Shown: positions 7,125-16,456 of the stretch, piece by piece
Layout: every line of letters starts with the position of its first letter
Numbering within the stretch: the first letter of the stretch is position 1
Source: Pseudomonadota bacterium
Lineage (GTDB): Bacteria > Pseudomonadota > Alphaproteobacteria > Rs-D84
Assembly (NCBI GenBank): GCA_023402015.1
Contig: JAEXCU010000003.1
Span: 1 to 43,442, forward strand
Length of the DNA stretch: 43,442 bases
Reading direction: 5' to 3'
Program-made: the position numbers and the translations under genes
The notes under the pieces: generated by a model
Told to the model about the DNA's origin: nothing
The model's input: the letters and a program-made list of their open reading frames with translations, nothing else
Database searches by the model: none

Positions 7125-8939
7125 TTATTTTCTGGTTCCGACTGTGCGTGTGCTTAAACCGGGGGTGGTGATTGTCTTGTTCGTGCCCAGTCCGGTTGTT
7201 GTCCCCAAAGCAGGCATGGTTCCGCCCGTTAATGACGGCGTTGTTGTATTGGTTTTGCCCGTTTGTAATGAAAAATTGTTCTGGTCCGTTTTTAATTCTA
7301 TCTTTTGCGCCGCACCGCATATCCCGGTTTTTGAATCCCATGTTCCCATATTTGGACATATGCATGTTGTTGTTGACCATATGCCACCGGCAATTTCACA
7401 ACGTGATTTCTGGTCGTCCACTTTTAAATTATCATTCTTTTTGCACTTGCCGTTCCAGTCATCATATATTTCGTCGTCGCCACATTTTGGATTGCTGCAA
7501 AAATTGTCTTTATATGTGCCACCAACCGCTTCGCACCCTGATTTTAATTTTTCGTTGTCCGGACGGGATTTTGATTCTTCGCCCTTGGATTCTTCGGTTC
7601 CGGCTTTGTCGCCTTTGGATTTTTTACCCTTATCAGCATCATTGCCTTTGTCTTGGGTTTTGTCTGATTTATCACCGAAATTTTCTTCGTGTTCTTTTTC
7701 CGCCTTTTTCAGTGCGTTATCGGCCTTTTTACGGTCAATTGCACGGCCAATTGCGCCCGATGTTATTGCGCCCGTTGCCATGCCAACACCCGAACCCAGC
7801 ATTGCAGATGTCGCAGATTTTTGTTCACGGGTCAGCCGATACGCATTTTCTTTGAACGTTGTTATATCAATGCCAAACCAATTCTGGTTGCAATCAAATG
7901 TGCCGCCGGCGTATGCCTTTTTGGATGCATATGGTGTGGATGAATTGCCCGCAAAGAAATTAACGGTGTAAACGCAATCCAAACTGCGTTCGTCAAACAT
8001 CGCGCCCAATGATTTACATGCCGCCGCCATTTGGTCGCGCAGGGCATATAAACGTTGTTCGTCTTTTTTAACCTGAACCTCGGCCGATTGGCGCAGTGTG
8101 GCAAACACTTGCATCGTGCGATTGGCCAGGCCGTTATCTTGTTGTGTGCATTCAGATGCAATTGTTGCACATGCCGCAATGGCCGCATCGCCCGCGGTTT
8201 TACCCAAACATTTACTGTATGTTATTCCGCATTGGGTTGCGATACAATCGTTATACCGATTACCGCAATCCAATATTTTATTGTACGCAGATAATTGCGC
8301 GTTCAGGTCGCGGTCGGCCTTAATTTCGGCCGCGAATAATCTGTATTCTTCACCGGTGCATTTCAGGTCGCGACGGCATCCGTCCATTTTATTACCCCAT
8401 GCGGTGTCGCCATCGCCACTGCATTTGGTAAAGTCTGAACCGCATTTTGTTTGCATGCATTGGCGCAGGCCGATGTCGCATGCACTTTGACCAGATGCCA
8501 CAGAATTTGTTGCGGTTGTTGTTGCGTCTTCGCTGTCCAATGCCGCGCGTTGCCGACGTATCATTTCGGCCAATTCGGTGTCTGAACCGCTGGTGGTCAG
8601 CGTAGTGTTTGCGGTGGCCAGCGTGGTGGTGAATTGTTGGGTTTTGTCTGTGATTATCACCGGTTCGGCGGTGTCGTCGTGTTCTGGTTCCGTTTCCGGT
8701 TCGGGTGTTTCAACCGTTGTTGTGGTTTCGCTATTTGGATTATTCACCACAACGGTTGGCATGCGTGATGCGGTGTTGACACGACTGGCCGTGGGGCGTG
8801 CGGCAGTGCCACGTTGAACCACGGCGGCGGATGCATCCGCACCAAACAATGCGATTATACCGCAAAATGTCGCGTATGAAAACCAGCGCATAGAATGCAC
8901 GGTTGTTTTTTTGCCAAGATTTTTTATTTCTGTTTTCAT
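7125..8939 (-). CDS. Cys-rich exported protein with glycine-zipper segment and charged linker
   Basis: The protein has 604 aa. A long N-terminal region with a hydrophobic core (SYATFCGIIALFGADASA) acts as a signal peptide. A Thr/Glu-rich linker (about 60-110) is followed by a domain with regularly spaced cysteines (CDIGLRQCMQTKCG, CGNRYNDCIATQCGITYSKC), then TFDCNQNWFG and a Gly/Ala hydrophobic segment (about 375-400). A very charged Lys/Asp/Glu stretch (about 410-470) precedes a second Cys-rich part and a Thr/Gly-rich tail. It is the middle gene of the operon: its ATG directly follows the stop of 8940-9803, and it ends 4 nt before the OmpA-mosaic gene. The family is not recognised. It shares the CxxxxxCxxxxC pattern with the three giant proteins at 27656-35482, suggesting a common envelope structure. 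Confidence 0.8.
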   Translation of the reverse strand: MKTEIKNLGKKTTVHSMRWFSYATFCGIIALFGADASAAVVQRGTAARPTASRVNTASRMPTVVVNNPNSETTTTVETPEPETEPEHDDTAEPVIITDKTQQFTTTLATANTTLTTSGSDTELAEMIRRQRAALDSEDATTTATNSVASGQSACDIGLRQCMQTKCGSDFTKCSGDGDTAWGNKMDGCRRDLKCTGEEYRLFAAEIKADRDLNAQLSAYNKILDCGNRYNDCIATQCGITYSKCLGKTAGDAAIAACATIASECTQQDNGLANRTMQVFATLRQSAEVQVKKDEQRLYALRDQMAAACKSLGAMFDERSLDCVYTVNFFAGNSSTPYASKKAYAGGTFDCNQNWFGIDITTFKENAYRLTREQKSATSAMLGSGVGMATGAITSGAIGRAIDRKKADNALKKAEKEHEENFGDKSDKTQDKGNDADKGKKSKGDKAGTEESKGEESKSRPDNEKLKSGCEAVGGTYKDNFCSNPKCGDDEIYDDWNGKCKKNDNLKVDDQKSRCEIAGGIWSTTTCICPNMGTWDSKTGICGAAQKIELKTDQNNFSLQTGKTNTTTPSLTGGTMPALGTTTGLGTNKTITTPGLSTRTVGTRK

Positions 8940-9803
8940 TTATTTCAACACGTTGCATGCCAGGTCATAAAACTTGCACAATTGGGTTGCCATTGATTTT
9001 TCAGATTCAAAACCTGCGGCGCATTTGTTTGCCATGCTGCGATCACATACGGTTTTAATACATGTTTCGCGACCTGCGTTATTGGTACATGACGATTTGG
9101 CCTGATTTAATTTTTGTTCGCGCGCCGATTTATATGACGCAACAATGTTCGCCAACATTACATCGTTATTTTTAATTGCCGTATCGCGCGCCGCCAATAA
9201 AGTTGTGCGGATTGTAGAAACGTATTCGGTGCAACCTGTGGCCTCTACACTGCATGCGGCAAAGAATTTATCAAAATCTGCATTTTGTTCACAGGCACTG
9301 AAATCCGGACCGCATCTGTTGGCGCCAACCAGACACGCACGAATGTCTGTGTTGCATTGTGATTGTGTTTTTGTTTTTGCGGCCGCGGTACGCAAAGACG
9401 CAGATTCTGCATTTATTCCCGCCGCACGGCAAGATTGTTCAATCAAACTGTCATATGTTTCAGAAACATCGTCGGGGGTGCAATCCGGCAATTTTTTAAT
9501 GCACTGGCTGGTTGCCCAGGCATAGCGTTGACCCTGGTTGGTGGGGGCGGATTTTAATTCTTTTTCAGTGATTGTGTATTTCGCAGATTGTCCAATGGAA
9601 ACGCCGCGCATAACGCCGGTTGGCGGATTTCCTGCATCGGGCGTTCCGCAATATTGACAGCGCGCGGCCGGATTGGATGATGCATTTATTGCACAAACAG
9701 AATCCAAACAACGGGTTAAATTTGCGCGTGAACACGTCGCGGCCCATGAAATTCCGGGCAGGGCGGCCATCACAACGGTAAAAAATAATATGTTTTTTTT
9801 CAT
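8940..9803 (-). CDS. Cys-rich exported protein, first gene of a three-gene operon
   Basis: The protein has 287 aa and starts at ATG 9803, preceded by TTAAGAGAG as RBS; an upstream in-frame start at 9860 would add 19 residues without a signal peptide. The signal peptide is MKKNILFFTVVMAALPG with cleavage after SWA. The mature part is Cys-rich (CSRANLTRCLDSVC, CQYCGTPDAG, CLVGANRCGPDFSACEQ). The CGPDFSAC motif resembles CGSDFSNC in the 33023 product and CGANFENC in the 30846 product, so it belongs to the same loose superfamily. The stop TAA (8940-8942) abuts the next ATG (8937-8939), which implies translational coupling. No enzymatic motif is seen. Confidence 0.8.
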   Translation of the reverse strand: MKKNILFFTVVMAALPGISWAATCSRANLTRCLDSVCAINASSNPAARCQYCGTPDAGNPPTGVMRGVSIGQSAKYTITEKELKSAPTNQGQRYAWATSQCIKKLPDCTPDDVSETYDSLIEQSCRAAGINAESASLRTAAAKTKTQSQCNTDIRACLVGANRCGPDFSACEQNADFDKFFAACSVEATGCTEYVSTIRTTLLAARDTAIKNNDVMLANIVASYKSAREQKLNQAKSSCTNNAGRETCIKTVCDRSMANKCAAGFESEKSMATQLCKFYDLACNVLK

Positions 9804-9819
9804 TTCTCTCTTAACACAA

Positions 9820-9848
9820 ACTATATCAAAAAAGGGCCTATCCTGCAA
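9820..9848 (-). promoter_or_regulatory. promoter of the 9803-4691 operon
   Basis: Minus-strand TTGCAG (9843-9848) and TATAGT (9820-9825) are spaced by 17 bp. The predicted transcript starts about 10 nt before ATG 9803. Confidence 0.5.
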
Positions 9849-9897
9849 AGAGAAAAACAAACAATTTTCGCCACAAAAATAATTTTTACTTTATCTG

Positions 9898-9926
9898 TTG
9901 ACAAACGGTATGTTTTGTCCTATATT
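9898..9926 (+). promoter_or_regulatory. promoter of the 9957-10712 gene
   Basis: TTGACA (9898-9903) and TATATT (9921-9926) are separated by 17 bp. The leader is about 25 nt and carries AAAGGAAG as RBS. Confidence 0.65.
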
Positions 9927-9956
9927 TTGATGTGTAAATAAAAAAAGGAAGCAAAA

Positions 9957-10712
9957 ATGGCTTTTAAACCAACAAAAAAATTTTGGATTCATCTGGGCGC
10001 GGGCACTGTTGCGGTTATTGTCTTGGCGTGGGGTATGACACAATGCAGTGGCAAGCAGACCGAACGCACGGAAAAAGAAAAAACCGAACAGGCAGCGGCC
10101 AAACGTATGGAAAATGCAGCACACAAAATTGACAGTTTGTTGAATGCCAATCGCGGTCTGAATCAAAAGAATGCCGATTTATCATTGGAAAATGAAATTC
10201 AGGCGGATTCAATTGTCGTATTAAATGATTCTATTGCGGTTTTAAATGATTCACTGACAAATGTTAATCAACGTTTAACAGATTGCCGCAATGGCAAAAA
10301 GGGCAGAAAAGGCCAATACCCCGGTAATCAGGGGCGTGGAAATCAAGGTGCCGGAAATCGCAGTGCCGGAAACACAGGTAATAATAATCAAAAACGCGTT
10401 ATTGTTGCGCACAGCGAACATAAATCTGGCGCGGATTCCGTGGTTATAGATTTGCGCGACCAGTCGCGCAATAATGGCGCCATTATTGCAAACGGCGGCG
10501 GTCAAAATGTTCGCATTACTTTGGGCCAGGGTTCTGTTAACCAAGGTCAAATCATCGTGAACAACGGTGGAACGGTAAACAATTATGTGAATCAATTTCA
10601 CAATGGAGCCGATACTTTGCGTAATGACACATTGGCACGCAAAAAAATGATTCACGAACAGGCGCGTTCTACAATCGTATTTGTTACGCACAAAACCGTT
10701 AAACAATATTAA
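9957..10712 (+). CDS. single-TM coiled-coil protein with Gly/Asn-rich tail
   Basis: This 251-aa protein is not recognised. It has one N-terminal TM segment (about 11-28, LGAGTVAVIVLAWGM) ending in a Cys. A coiled coil (about 35-110) contains tandem DSIVVLNDSIAVLNDSL repeats. A low-complexity Gly/Asn/Gln region (about 115-145, NQGRGNQGAGN) leads to a C-terminal part with alternating hydrophobic and Asn/Gly residues (VVIDLRDQSRNNGAI, VNNGGTVNNYVNQ) that could form a short beta-helix. It is probably anchored in the inner membrane with the coiled coil in the periplasm. It has its own promoter and terminator and is transcribed divergently from the 9803 operon. The DSIAVLNDSL pattern is common in Bacteroidota coiled-coil proteins, but this is weak evidence of origin. 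Confidence 0.7.
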   Translation: MAFKPTKKFWIHLGAGTVAVIVLAWGMTQCSGKQTERTEKEKTEQAAAKRMENAAHKIDSLLNANRGLNQKNADLSLENEIQADSIVVLNDSIAVLNDSLTNVNQRLTDCRNGKKGRKGQYPGNQGRGNQGAGNRSAGNTGNNNQKRVIVAHSEHKSGADSVVIDLRDQSRNNGAIIANGGGQNVRITLGQGSVNQGQIIVNNGGTVNNYVNQFHNGADTLRNDTLARKKMIHEQARSTIVFVTHKTVKQY

Positions 10713-10731
10713 TTTTAAATGTTGTAAATCA

Positions 10732-10757
10732 AAGTCCGCGTACAGCGGACTTTTTTA
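10732..10757 (+). terminator. Rho-independent terminator of the 9957-10712 gene
   Basis: AAGTCCGC-gtaca-GCGGACTT followed by TTTT. Confidence 0.85.
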
Positions 10758-10783
10758 TTTCCGGCCCGCAGGCACAAAGTTTT

Positions 10784-10820
10784 TTCTAGACATATAATTC
10801 TGTTGTATGGTAATATATTT
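10784..10820 (+). promoter_or_regulatory. likely promoter of the 10839 autotransporter gene
   Basis: TAGACA and TAATAT are separated by 18 bp just upstream of the AGAGAGAA ribosome-binding site. A TATAAT within the spacer is a competing -10, so the exact start is uncertain. Confidence 0.35.
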
Positions 10821-10838
10821 ATCACAGAGAGAATTTAT

Positions 10839-13800
10839 ATGAAATACATCCGATTATTATTGTTCGCATTGTTTTTCGCACCATTCGGCGCACATGCGGC
10901 ATCCAGTGAATTTATGGTTGCGGCCCAATTGTTGTCGGCGGCAAAAAACGCCGATATTCAACAGGTTGAATTATTGGTCAACAATGGCGCAGATGTGAAC
11001 TTTATTGATGCAACCGGGTTGTCTTTGGTGTGTACGGCGCTGATGAATAATGATGTGCGCGCGGCCCAAATTTTACAGATGTATGGTGCGGATGCATCAA
11101 AATGCGACAAACAAATAAAAAAATATAAATCACGTAATAAAACAGATACAGGCGGGGGCGGATTGTTCAGCGGGCTGTCTTCCGCCCAAAGCATTGCAAT
11201 AGCGGCGGCCGGGGCCGCCGTTGTCGTAGGGGGCCTGTTTTTATTAACGGATGTTTTTGATCCGGGAAATGATAATGATTCGGGATCGTCCAGTGGCGGT
11301 GGAAATCGCCCCAATGGTGGTGGCGGAAACAGCGGGGGCGGTGCGACGGCCGCGTTTACGTTGCCGTATGGCCCGGCCATGCCGAATGCGGCATCTGAAT
11401 CTGCGAACTATGCCGCGAATTTGAATTTTTACAGTCCGTCTGAAACAGACAGCATTTATTACAAAAATTTTAAATTAATGACCGACGGGTACAAACAAAA
11501 TTACCTGTTAATGATGCATGGTTATTCGCCATTGGCCCGTGGGTACATGGGAATGCGCACTTTGCGTAATCTGGCGTCGCGTGCGCCAATCAGTTTGGCG
11601 GGAAATAACCTGGGGCCGGAACCTGTGTTGGGTGGACGTCCCGTTGACGTGGCGATTATTACAACCAATGGAATTAATGCAACGTCTGAATCTTCGCTGG
11701 GGGACAGAATATTGCCGTGGACAACAACAAACGATAATGGAACCACCGCCAACCCGGCCAGCAACGACATGATTTCCAGCAAGTATTACAATAATGAAAT
11801 TATTCGTGGGTCAGATAACTCGTCCATAGATGATGATAAAACCGTGGAAGATTCCAAAATGGTTGATATCTTTGACCTGTCGGGACATGGCACGGCAATT
11901 AACAATGCCGGCGCCAGTGATATGGATAACCTGTTGGCGAAAATGGTTGGTGGCAAAGATACGGGTTATGCATCTGCGGACTTTGTTGGATTTATGCCCA
12001 ATGGCCAAATGGCAATTTTCCGCACCGGCGGGGGCAGTGCATTGAAAACAGTGTCGGGGGCATCACCCACGGGGACATACACAATGGCCGGCGACGCGTT
12101 GGCAACCGGGGATACATTGACGCTGTTTGGAAAAACACTGACCGTAACGCGCACAGGAAATGCAATCAGTGCAACCGACGGAACAACCACCTATAATGGA
12201 TATTTGGGCGCAGATGGTTTGCTGTATATTGATGGGGCCGCCGACGGTACCATAAACCAGGCCTATACCATGGCCAATAATAATCTGACACTATCCAAAG
12301 AATTGGGGACGGTGGATTTTTTAAATTACAAAGCGTTAGTAAACGCGGCCGCATTGTATTATTCGGGTGATGTTGCGAATGGCCGTTCGCGGCCGGATGT
12401 TTTGGCAAATGCGGCGGTTATTGCACCATTGCATGGTGTTACGACCGAAACAATAAATGATGTATTATCCCTGGGGACGGCGGATGCACGACGTGCCGGA
12501 TTTGCCGCGTTGGTAAACAAATATTATGACCAGGATAAGACAGACGGTACCGCGGGCGCGAATGCGTTGCCGGGAACGGATGCGGTTGCATTCTTTAATG
12601 GATTGGGTTCAACATATTCGCCATTGGTATTATTTTCCACCGGCGCATTTGAAACCGACAGTGCGTATTCAGGCAAAACATTAGAGGCGACATTTGAAAA
12701 TTCCGCCCCGTTGGTATTTGATAATCTGGAACATTTATTTATGTCCATTGTTGCGGTTGGTCAAATTGGCAATGGTACCAGTGGCGCGACCAGTATTGCC
12801 GGTTATACGCCGGGGAATAAATATGCACTGTCCCAATGGCAGGATAAAAACGGTACCCCGGATGACACCACAGATGATAAGTATTACAAATCGCGTGTAT
12901 GTGGCCTGGGGGGCAAAGGCGCCAATGGAATTGACCCATGGTGTTTTGCGGCGGCGGGTGTCACGGATGAATTGGCGGTCGCCAGTGCCGCCGGCGCAGT
13001 TGGCGCAATAAAATCTGCATTCAGTTATATGAATAACAAAGAATTGTTCGCCTTAATCGCATTAACGGCCGACGGTGCATATTTGGGTTCAACCGATACC
13101 GGCACCGCATTGACCAAGGACAGTTTGATTGCATATTTAAAAACACTGTATCAAATGCCCACAGAATACCAGTATCGCTGGGAACATGGCGGTGAAGATT
13201 ATTTGGATGTATTCAAAGAAGTCTTTGGTTATGGTTTGATAAATCTGGAACGCGCAACAAAACCAAATACCAAGGTATATTATTATAATGGAACTGATAT
13301 TGTGTCAGGGTCGGGCAACGCATATTGGCGCGCCGCGACCAATACAGTGTTTCGTTCTTCGTCGGCATTTGCACCACGCGCCGCAACAATCAGCGCACCA
13401 TTCTTTGACATTTTAACCAGTGTTGACGGTGAATTATCCATGCCACGAATTTGGGCAAATGAATTTACCATTGCGTCCGACGGGCGGCGCGGTTTGTACA
13501 TGGGTGATGTTTTGGGGCAATTGCGTACGCGCAATGATGTCGCGCCCCGCATGCAAATTGGTAATATTGGATTTACAATGGCGATGTCCCCGCGGCCATA
13601 TGCAGACAACCTGAATGGATTGGATAATATGCGTCTGGATTATACCACCGGTAATTGGGATATGGCCGCAGGGTATCAACATTACTTTACCGACGGTGCA
13701 TCACGGTTTGACGGAATGTCCAATCCAATCTTTGCGCTGGCAACAAATGCGATTACATCTGATTTCGCATATAATTTGGGTCGTTGGTCGTTTGGGGCGC

Positions 13801-14498
13801 GTGCGTTTTCGGGCGCAATTACGGATGAAGAATTGCTGGATAATGATCCAACAATTTCATCGCAATATAACCCGGCACGGTTGGGTGGTATAAATGGCGT
13901 TCAATCGCATGTAAATTGGACGGGCGATAAATTTGGATTTACTGCGGCCGTCGGTGCGGCAAATGAAACAGACACAATTTTGGGTGCCCAGACTGGTGGA
14001 TTGCTGGACTTAGGACAGGGTAAAACAACGTATGTTGATGCCGAATTGCGTTATTCGCCACGTGAAAATGTCGCATTTAAGATGCGTTCAACATTTGCCC
14101 GTACGACGTCTGATGCATCGGGTGAATTTATTTTGGGAATGTCAGATGTTGATTCCAACGCATTTGCATTCGGCGCAGATATCGGTAATTTCAGTTTTGC
14201 GGCCGCGATGCCCCTGGCGGTCAGCCGCGGCGCCATGCAATATGCACATGCAGATTACGATATTGCAGAAACAGCGGACGGAAAATACGACCTGGTTATC
14301 AGCAACACCCATATTGCGGATGTGGATTTAAGTCCAGCCGCGCGCGAATTGCGCTTTACCGGTTCATATCGTCATAATTTTGGTCCGTTCACGGATGGGG
14401 CAATTGGGTTTATTTACCGTGTAAATCCAAACAACACACGTGAATTTGGAAATGAATCCATATTTATGATGAAAATGACACATCGCATTGGAATATAA
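10839..14498 (+). CDS. autotransporter with ankyrin repeats and a degenerate subtilase-like passenger
   Basis: The protein has 1219 aa and starts at ATG 10839 after AGAGAGAA; an in-frame ATG at 10806 lacks a signal peptide. The signal peptide ends after AHA. Residues about 25-95 hold two to three ankyrin repeats (AAKNADIQQVELLVNNGADV). A hydrophobic segment (about 117-136) and a Gly/Asn linker follow. The region from about 267 to 800 is laid out like an autotransporter subtilase (S8). SGHGTAI carries the expected His (H350), and the end YGLINLERATKP matches the family's junction. The Asp motif (normally DTG) reads TNG at 276-278, and the Ser motif (GTSxAAP) is reduced to ASAAGA, with a possible Ser at 716. 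Residues about 865-1219 are an autotransporter beta-barrel. It is probably a surface-exposed pseudo-protease or adhesin. The ankyrin-subtilase-barrel order is unusual. Confidence 0.8.
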   Translation: MKYIRLLLFALFFAPFGAHAASSEFMVAAQLLSAAKNADIQQVELLVNNGADVNFIDATGLSLVCTALMNNDVRAAQILQMYGADASKCDKQIKKYKSRNKTDTGGGGLFSGLSSAQSIAIAAAGAAVVVGGLFLLTDVFDPGNDNDSGSSSGGGNRPNGGGGNSGGGATAAFTLPYGPAMPNAASESANYAANLNFYSPSETDSIYYKNFKLMTDGYKQNYLLMMHGYSPLARGYMGMRTLRNLASRAPISLAGNNLGPEPVLGGRPVDVAIITTNGINATSESSLGDRILPWTTTNDNGTTANPASNDMISSKYYNNEIIRGSDNSSIDDDKTVEDSKMVDIFDLSGHGTAINNAGASDMDNLLAKMVGGKDTGYASADFVGFMPNGQMAIFRTGGGSALKTVSGASPTGTYTMAGDALATGDTLTLFGKTLTVTRTGNAISATDGTTTYNGYLGADGLLYIDGAADGTINQAYTMANNNLTLSKELGTVDFLNYKALVNAAALYYSGDVANGRSRPDVLANAAVIAPLHGVTTETINDVLSLGTADARRAGFAALVNKYYDQDKTDGTAGANALPGTDAVAFFNGLGSTYSPLVLFSTGAFETDSAYSGKTLEATFENSAPLVFDNLEHLFMSIVAVGQIGNGTSGATSIAGYTPGNKYALSQWQDKNGTPDDTTDDKYYKSRVCGLGGKGANGIDPWCFAAAGVTDELAVASAAGAVGAIKSAFSYMNNKELFALIALTADGAYLGSTDTGTALTKDSLIAYLKTLYQMPTEYQYRWEHGGEDYLDVFKEVFGYGLINLERATKPNTKVYYYNGTDIVSGSGNAYWRAATNTVFRSSSAFAPRAATISAPFFDILTSVDGELSMPRIWANEFTIASDGRRGLYMGDVLGQLRTRNDVAPRMQIGNIGFTMAMSPRPYADNLNGLDNMRLDYTTGNWDMAAGYQHYFTDGASRFDGMSNPIFALATNAITSDFAYNLGRWSFGARAFSGAITDEELLDNDPTISSQYNPARLGGINGVQSHVNWTGDKFGFTAAVGAANETDTILGAQTGGLLDLGQGKTTYVDAELRYSPRENVAFKMRSTFARTTSDASGEFILGMSDVDSNAFAFGADIGNFSFAAAMPLAVSRGAMQYAHADYDIAETADGKYDLVISNTHIADVDLSPAARELRFTGSYRHNFGPFTDGAIGFIYRVNPNNTREFGNESIFMMKMTHRIGI

Positions 14499-14499
14499 A

Positions 14500-14526
14500 C
14501 GCCGCCCAAATGGGCGGTGTTTTATT
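14500..14526 (+). terminator. terminator of the 10839-14498 gene
   Basis: CCGCCC-aaat-GGGCGG followed by tgttttatt. Confidence 0.75.
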
Positions 14527-14586
14527 CACTTGAATTCACTGCATTATATTGTATGATATCGGCAATTAAAACCCAGGATTAACAAA

Positions 14587-14985
14587 ATGTATAACGCAGT
14601 TTATTATATTCAAGATTTCTTTGCCCGGCCGAAAATTGCAAAACAGGCAAACATGGTTCCGGAAAATGACGCGGCAAAGTTAAATTCTTATTGCAACAGA
14701 TGTATGTTTTTGCGCGCACGCAATGGAAATACATATTGGTATTGTTTTCTGAAAGATATTAAATATTTGGCCAATGCGCGTAATGTTTTGGCCAATAATG
14801 GTATTCGTGCCAAATTGCATTTTTCGCGTTATGACAATTATATGTCTGGCAGACAACCCGCACTGCGTGTTCGTGCATCACGTGTTGCCCAGAATTCTTT
14901 TGTTAAATATATGGATATGGTTAACGATGCAGAAATGCGCAAAGCACAATTTATTGGCAACGCGGCAAATGAAAATGTAAAATAA
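14587..14985 (+). CDS. small cytosolic hypothetical protein
   Basis: This 132-aa protein is not recognised. It has no signal peptide or TM segment. It is basic and aromatic-rich, with a CNRC pair at about residues 36-39 and a third Cys in YWYCF, which could form a small metal site but lacks a fourth ligand. An AGGA ribosome-binding site lies 8 nt upstream. A TTGAAT/TATGAT promoter-like pair (16 bp) lies in the preceding gap. The gene stands alone between two terminators. Confidence 0.65.
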   Translation: MYNAVYYIQDFFARPKIAKQANMVPENDAAKLNSYCNRCMFLRARNGNTYWYCFLKDIKYLANARNVLANNGIRAKLHFSRYDNYMSGRQPALRVRASRVAQNSFVKYMDMVNDAEMRKAQFIGNAANENVK

Positions 14986-15002
14986 GATAAATGTTTATGA
15001 AA

Positions 15003-15030
15003 AAATCCCGCGAATCAATCGCGGGATTTT
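15003..15030. terminator. bidirectional terminator between the 14587 gene and grpE
   Basis: ATCCCGCGA...TCGCGGGAT flanked by A runs on the left and T runs on the right. It can end both convergent transcripts. Confidence 0.8.
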
Positions 15031-15618
15031 TTATTTGCATACGACAACCATCGCGGTTCGTAAAACAGTATCACCGAACATATATCCCGATTGCATTTCT
15101 TCTATGATTGTATTTGGCGTTTGTTTTTTATCATTGCGCTCAACGACCTGAATTGCATTATGAAACATGGGGTTTAATGGTTGACCCACAGATTCAATTT
15201 TTGTAATTCCGATTTGCGCAAATGCGGATTCCAATGCACGTGCCATGGCCTGAATCCCGGCGTCATCGGGGCTGTGCTTTAATGCAGATTCCACGGCATC
15301 CATAACGGGCAGAATTTTTTCCGCAACGCCCATTGCGCGACCCCGGGCGCGGGATTCTGCGTCCAATGCGGCGCGGCGACGCGTATTTTCCAATTCCGCG
15401 GCCATGCGCAGATATTTGTCGTTTAACTCTTTGATTTCTGCAATCAGTGTATCAACCTGGGTTCCGCAGTCTGCATCCGCCGGCGTATCATCATCGCCCA
15501 ATGGCGAATTGCATGCCGCGGCGGCGGCATTGTTCATAACGGTTTGTTCTGATTCAGATGTGTTTGGTTGCGCATCATCAATAGATACTTCGTTTATTTC
15601 AATGTCTTTGTCTGTCAT
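15031..15618 (-). CDS. grpE: nucleotide exchange factor GrpE
   Basis: The protein has 195 aa. GrpE is the ADP/ATP exchange factor of the DnaK chaperone in the cytosol. The acidic variable N-terminus (to about residue 55) leads into the long dimerisation helix with the family motif LNDKYLRMAAELENTRRR. The C-terminal beta domain follows (GQPLNPMFHNAIQVVE and GYMFGDTVLRTAMVVV), which is typical. Start ATG 15618 was preferred to ATG 15630 because a TATAAT-like box nearly abuts 15630 and would place the transcript start inside that codon. The alternative adds only four residues. It lies 63 nt downstream of tpiA on the same strand, so cotranscription is possible. dnaK/dnaJ are not in the window. 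Confidence 0.95.
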   Translation of the reverse strand: MTDKDIEINEVSIDDAQPNTSESEQTVMNNAAAAACNSPLGDDDTPADADCGTQVDTLIAEIKELNDKYLRMAAELENTRRRAALDAESRARGRAMGVAEKILPVMDAVESALKHSPDDAGIQAMARALESAFAQIGITKIESVGQPLNPMFHNAIQVVERNDKKQTPNTIIEEMQSGYMFGDTVLRTAMVVVCK

Positions 15619-15681
15619 ACTATTACCCATTTATTATAAAGTGTGGGGGCGGCGGATACACCCCCGATTAAGAGTATATAT

Positions 15682-16386
15682 TTATTTCACACTGGTTATT
15701 ATAGGTATGAAATCGTCCGGTTTCAAGGACGCCCCACCAACCAATACACCATCCACATTTGGAATGGACATAATTTCGTTGGCGTTGTTTGCCTTGACAC
15801 TGGCGCCATATAAAATTGGTGTGCCGCCCAATCCCATGGATTCCAACGTATCGCGAATTAATTTGTGTGCCGTTGCAATTTCGTCGCGCGTTGGCGTTAA
15901 TCCGGCCCCAATTGCCCAGCGTGGTTCGTATGCAACAATAATGTCAGCATTAACATCATTTGGAATAGATTCACGTACCCCCGATTCAATTATCGCCATT
16001 GTTTTTCCGGCCTGTTTTTCATCCATGGTTTCGCCAACGCAAATAATCGGTGTCAATCCTGAACCCAATGCAGCGGCGGCCTTTTGACGAACAATGTCGT
16101 TTGTTTCATTGTGATATTGACGGCGTTCGCTGTGTCCGACAATTACGTATTTTGCGCCGGTATCGGCAATCATCTGGCCGGATACTTCGCCGGTATATGC
16201 GCCTGATGCATGCGCGCTGATATCCTGGGCGCCCAATGCGACGCGGTCGGTATTAACACCCAACATGGTATATGGAACGCATAAAATCACCCGGTTGTCT
16301 GTTGTAATATTTTGCAGCGCCCCATTCATGTTTTCCAGTGCGGCACGGGTACCGTTCATCTTCCAGTTTCCAGCGATTATTTTCAT
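15682..16386 (-). CDS. tpiA: triose-phosphate isomerase
   Basis: The protein has 234 aa. It interconverts dihydroxyacetone phosphate and glyceraldehyde 3-phosphate in glycolysis and gluconeogenesis. The TIM-barrel catalytic residues are all present: Lys9 in GNWKMNG, His85 in IVGHSERR and Glu154 in AYEPRWAIG. The phosphate-binding loops ILYGASVK and GVLVGGASL are intact. Length is slightly below the usual 245-255, from short surface loops. The start ATG follows AAAAGGGGAAAAATCAA on the minus strand. It is divergent from the ppiD-like gene, with which it shares a 70-bp intergenic region. Confidence 0.97.
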   Translation of the reverse strand: MKIIAGNWKMNGTRAALENMNGALQNITTDNRVILCVPYTMLGVNTDRVALGAQDISAHASGAYTGEVSGQMIADTGAKYVIVGHSERRQYHNETNDIVRQKAAAALGSGLTPIICVGETMDEKQAGKTMAIIESGVRESIPNDVNADIIVAYEPRWAIGAGLTPTRDEIATAHKLIRDTLESMGLGGTPILYGASVKANNANEIMSIPNVDGVLVGGASLKPDDFIPIITSVK

Positions 16387-16456
16387 TTGATTTTTCCCCT
16401 TTTTTTCATTGATTTTTCTGATATCGTTTTGCTATGGTATCGCAAAAGGGGAAATA

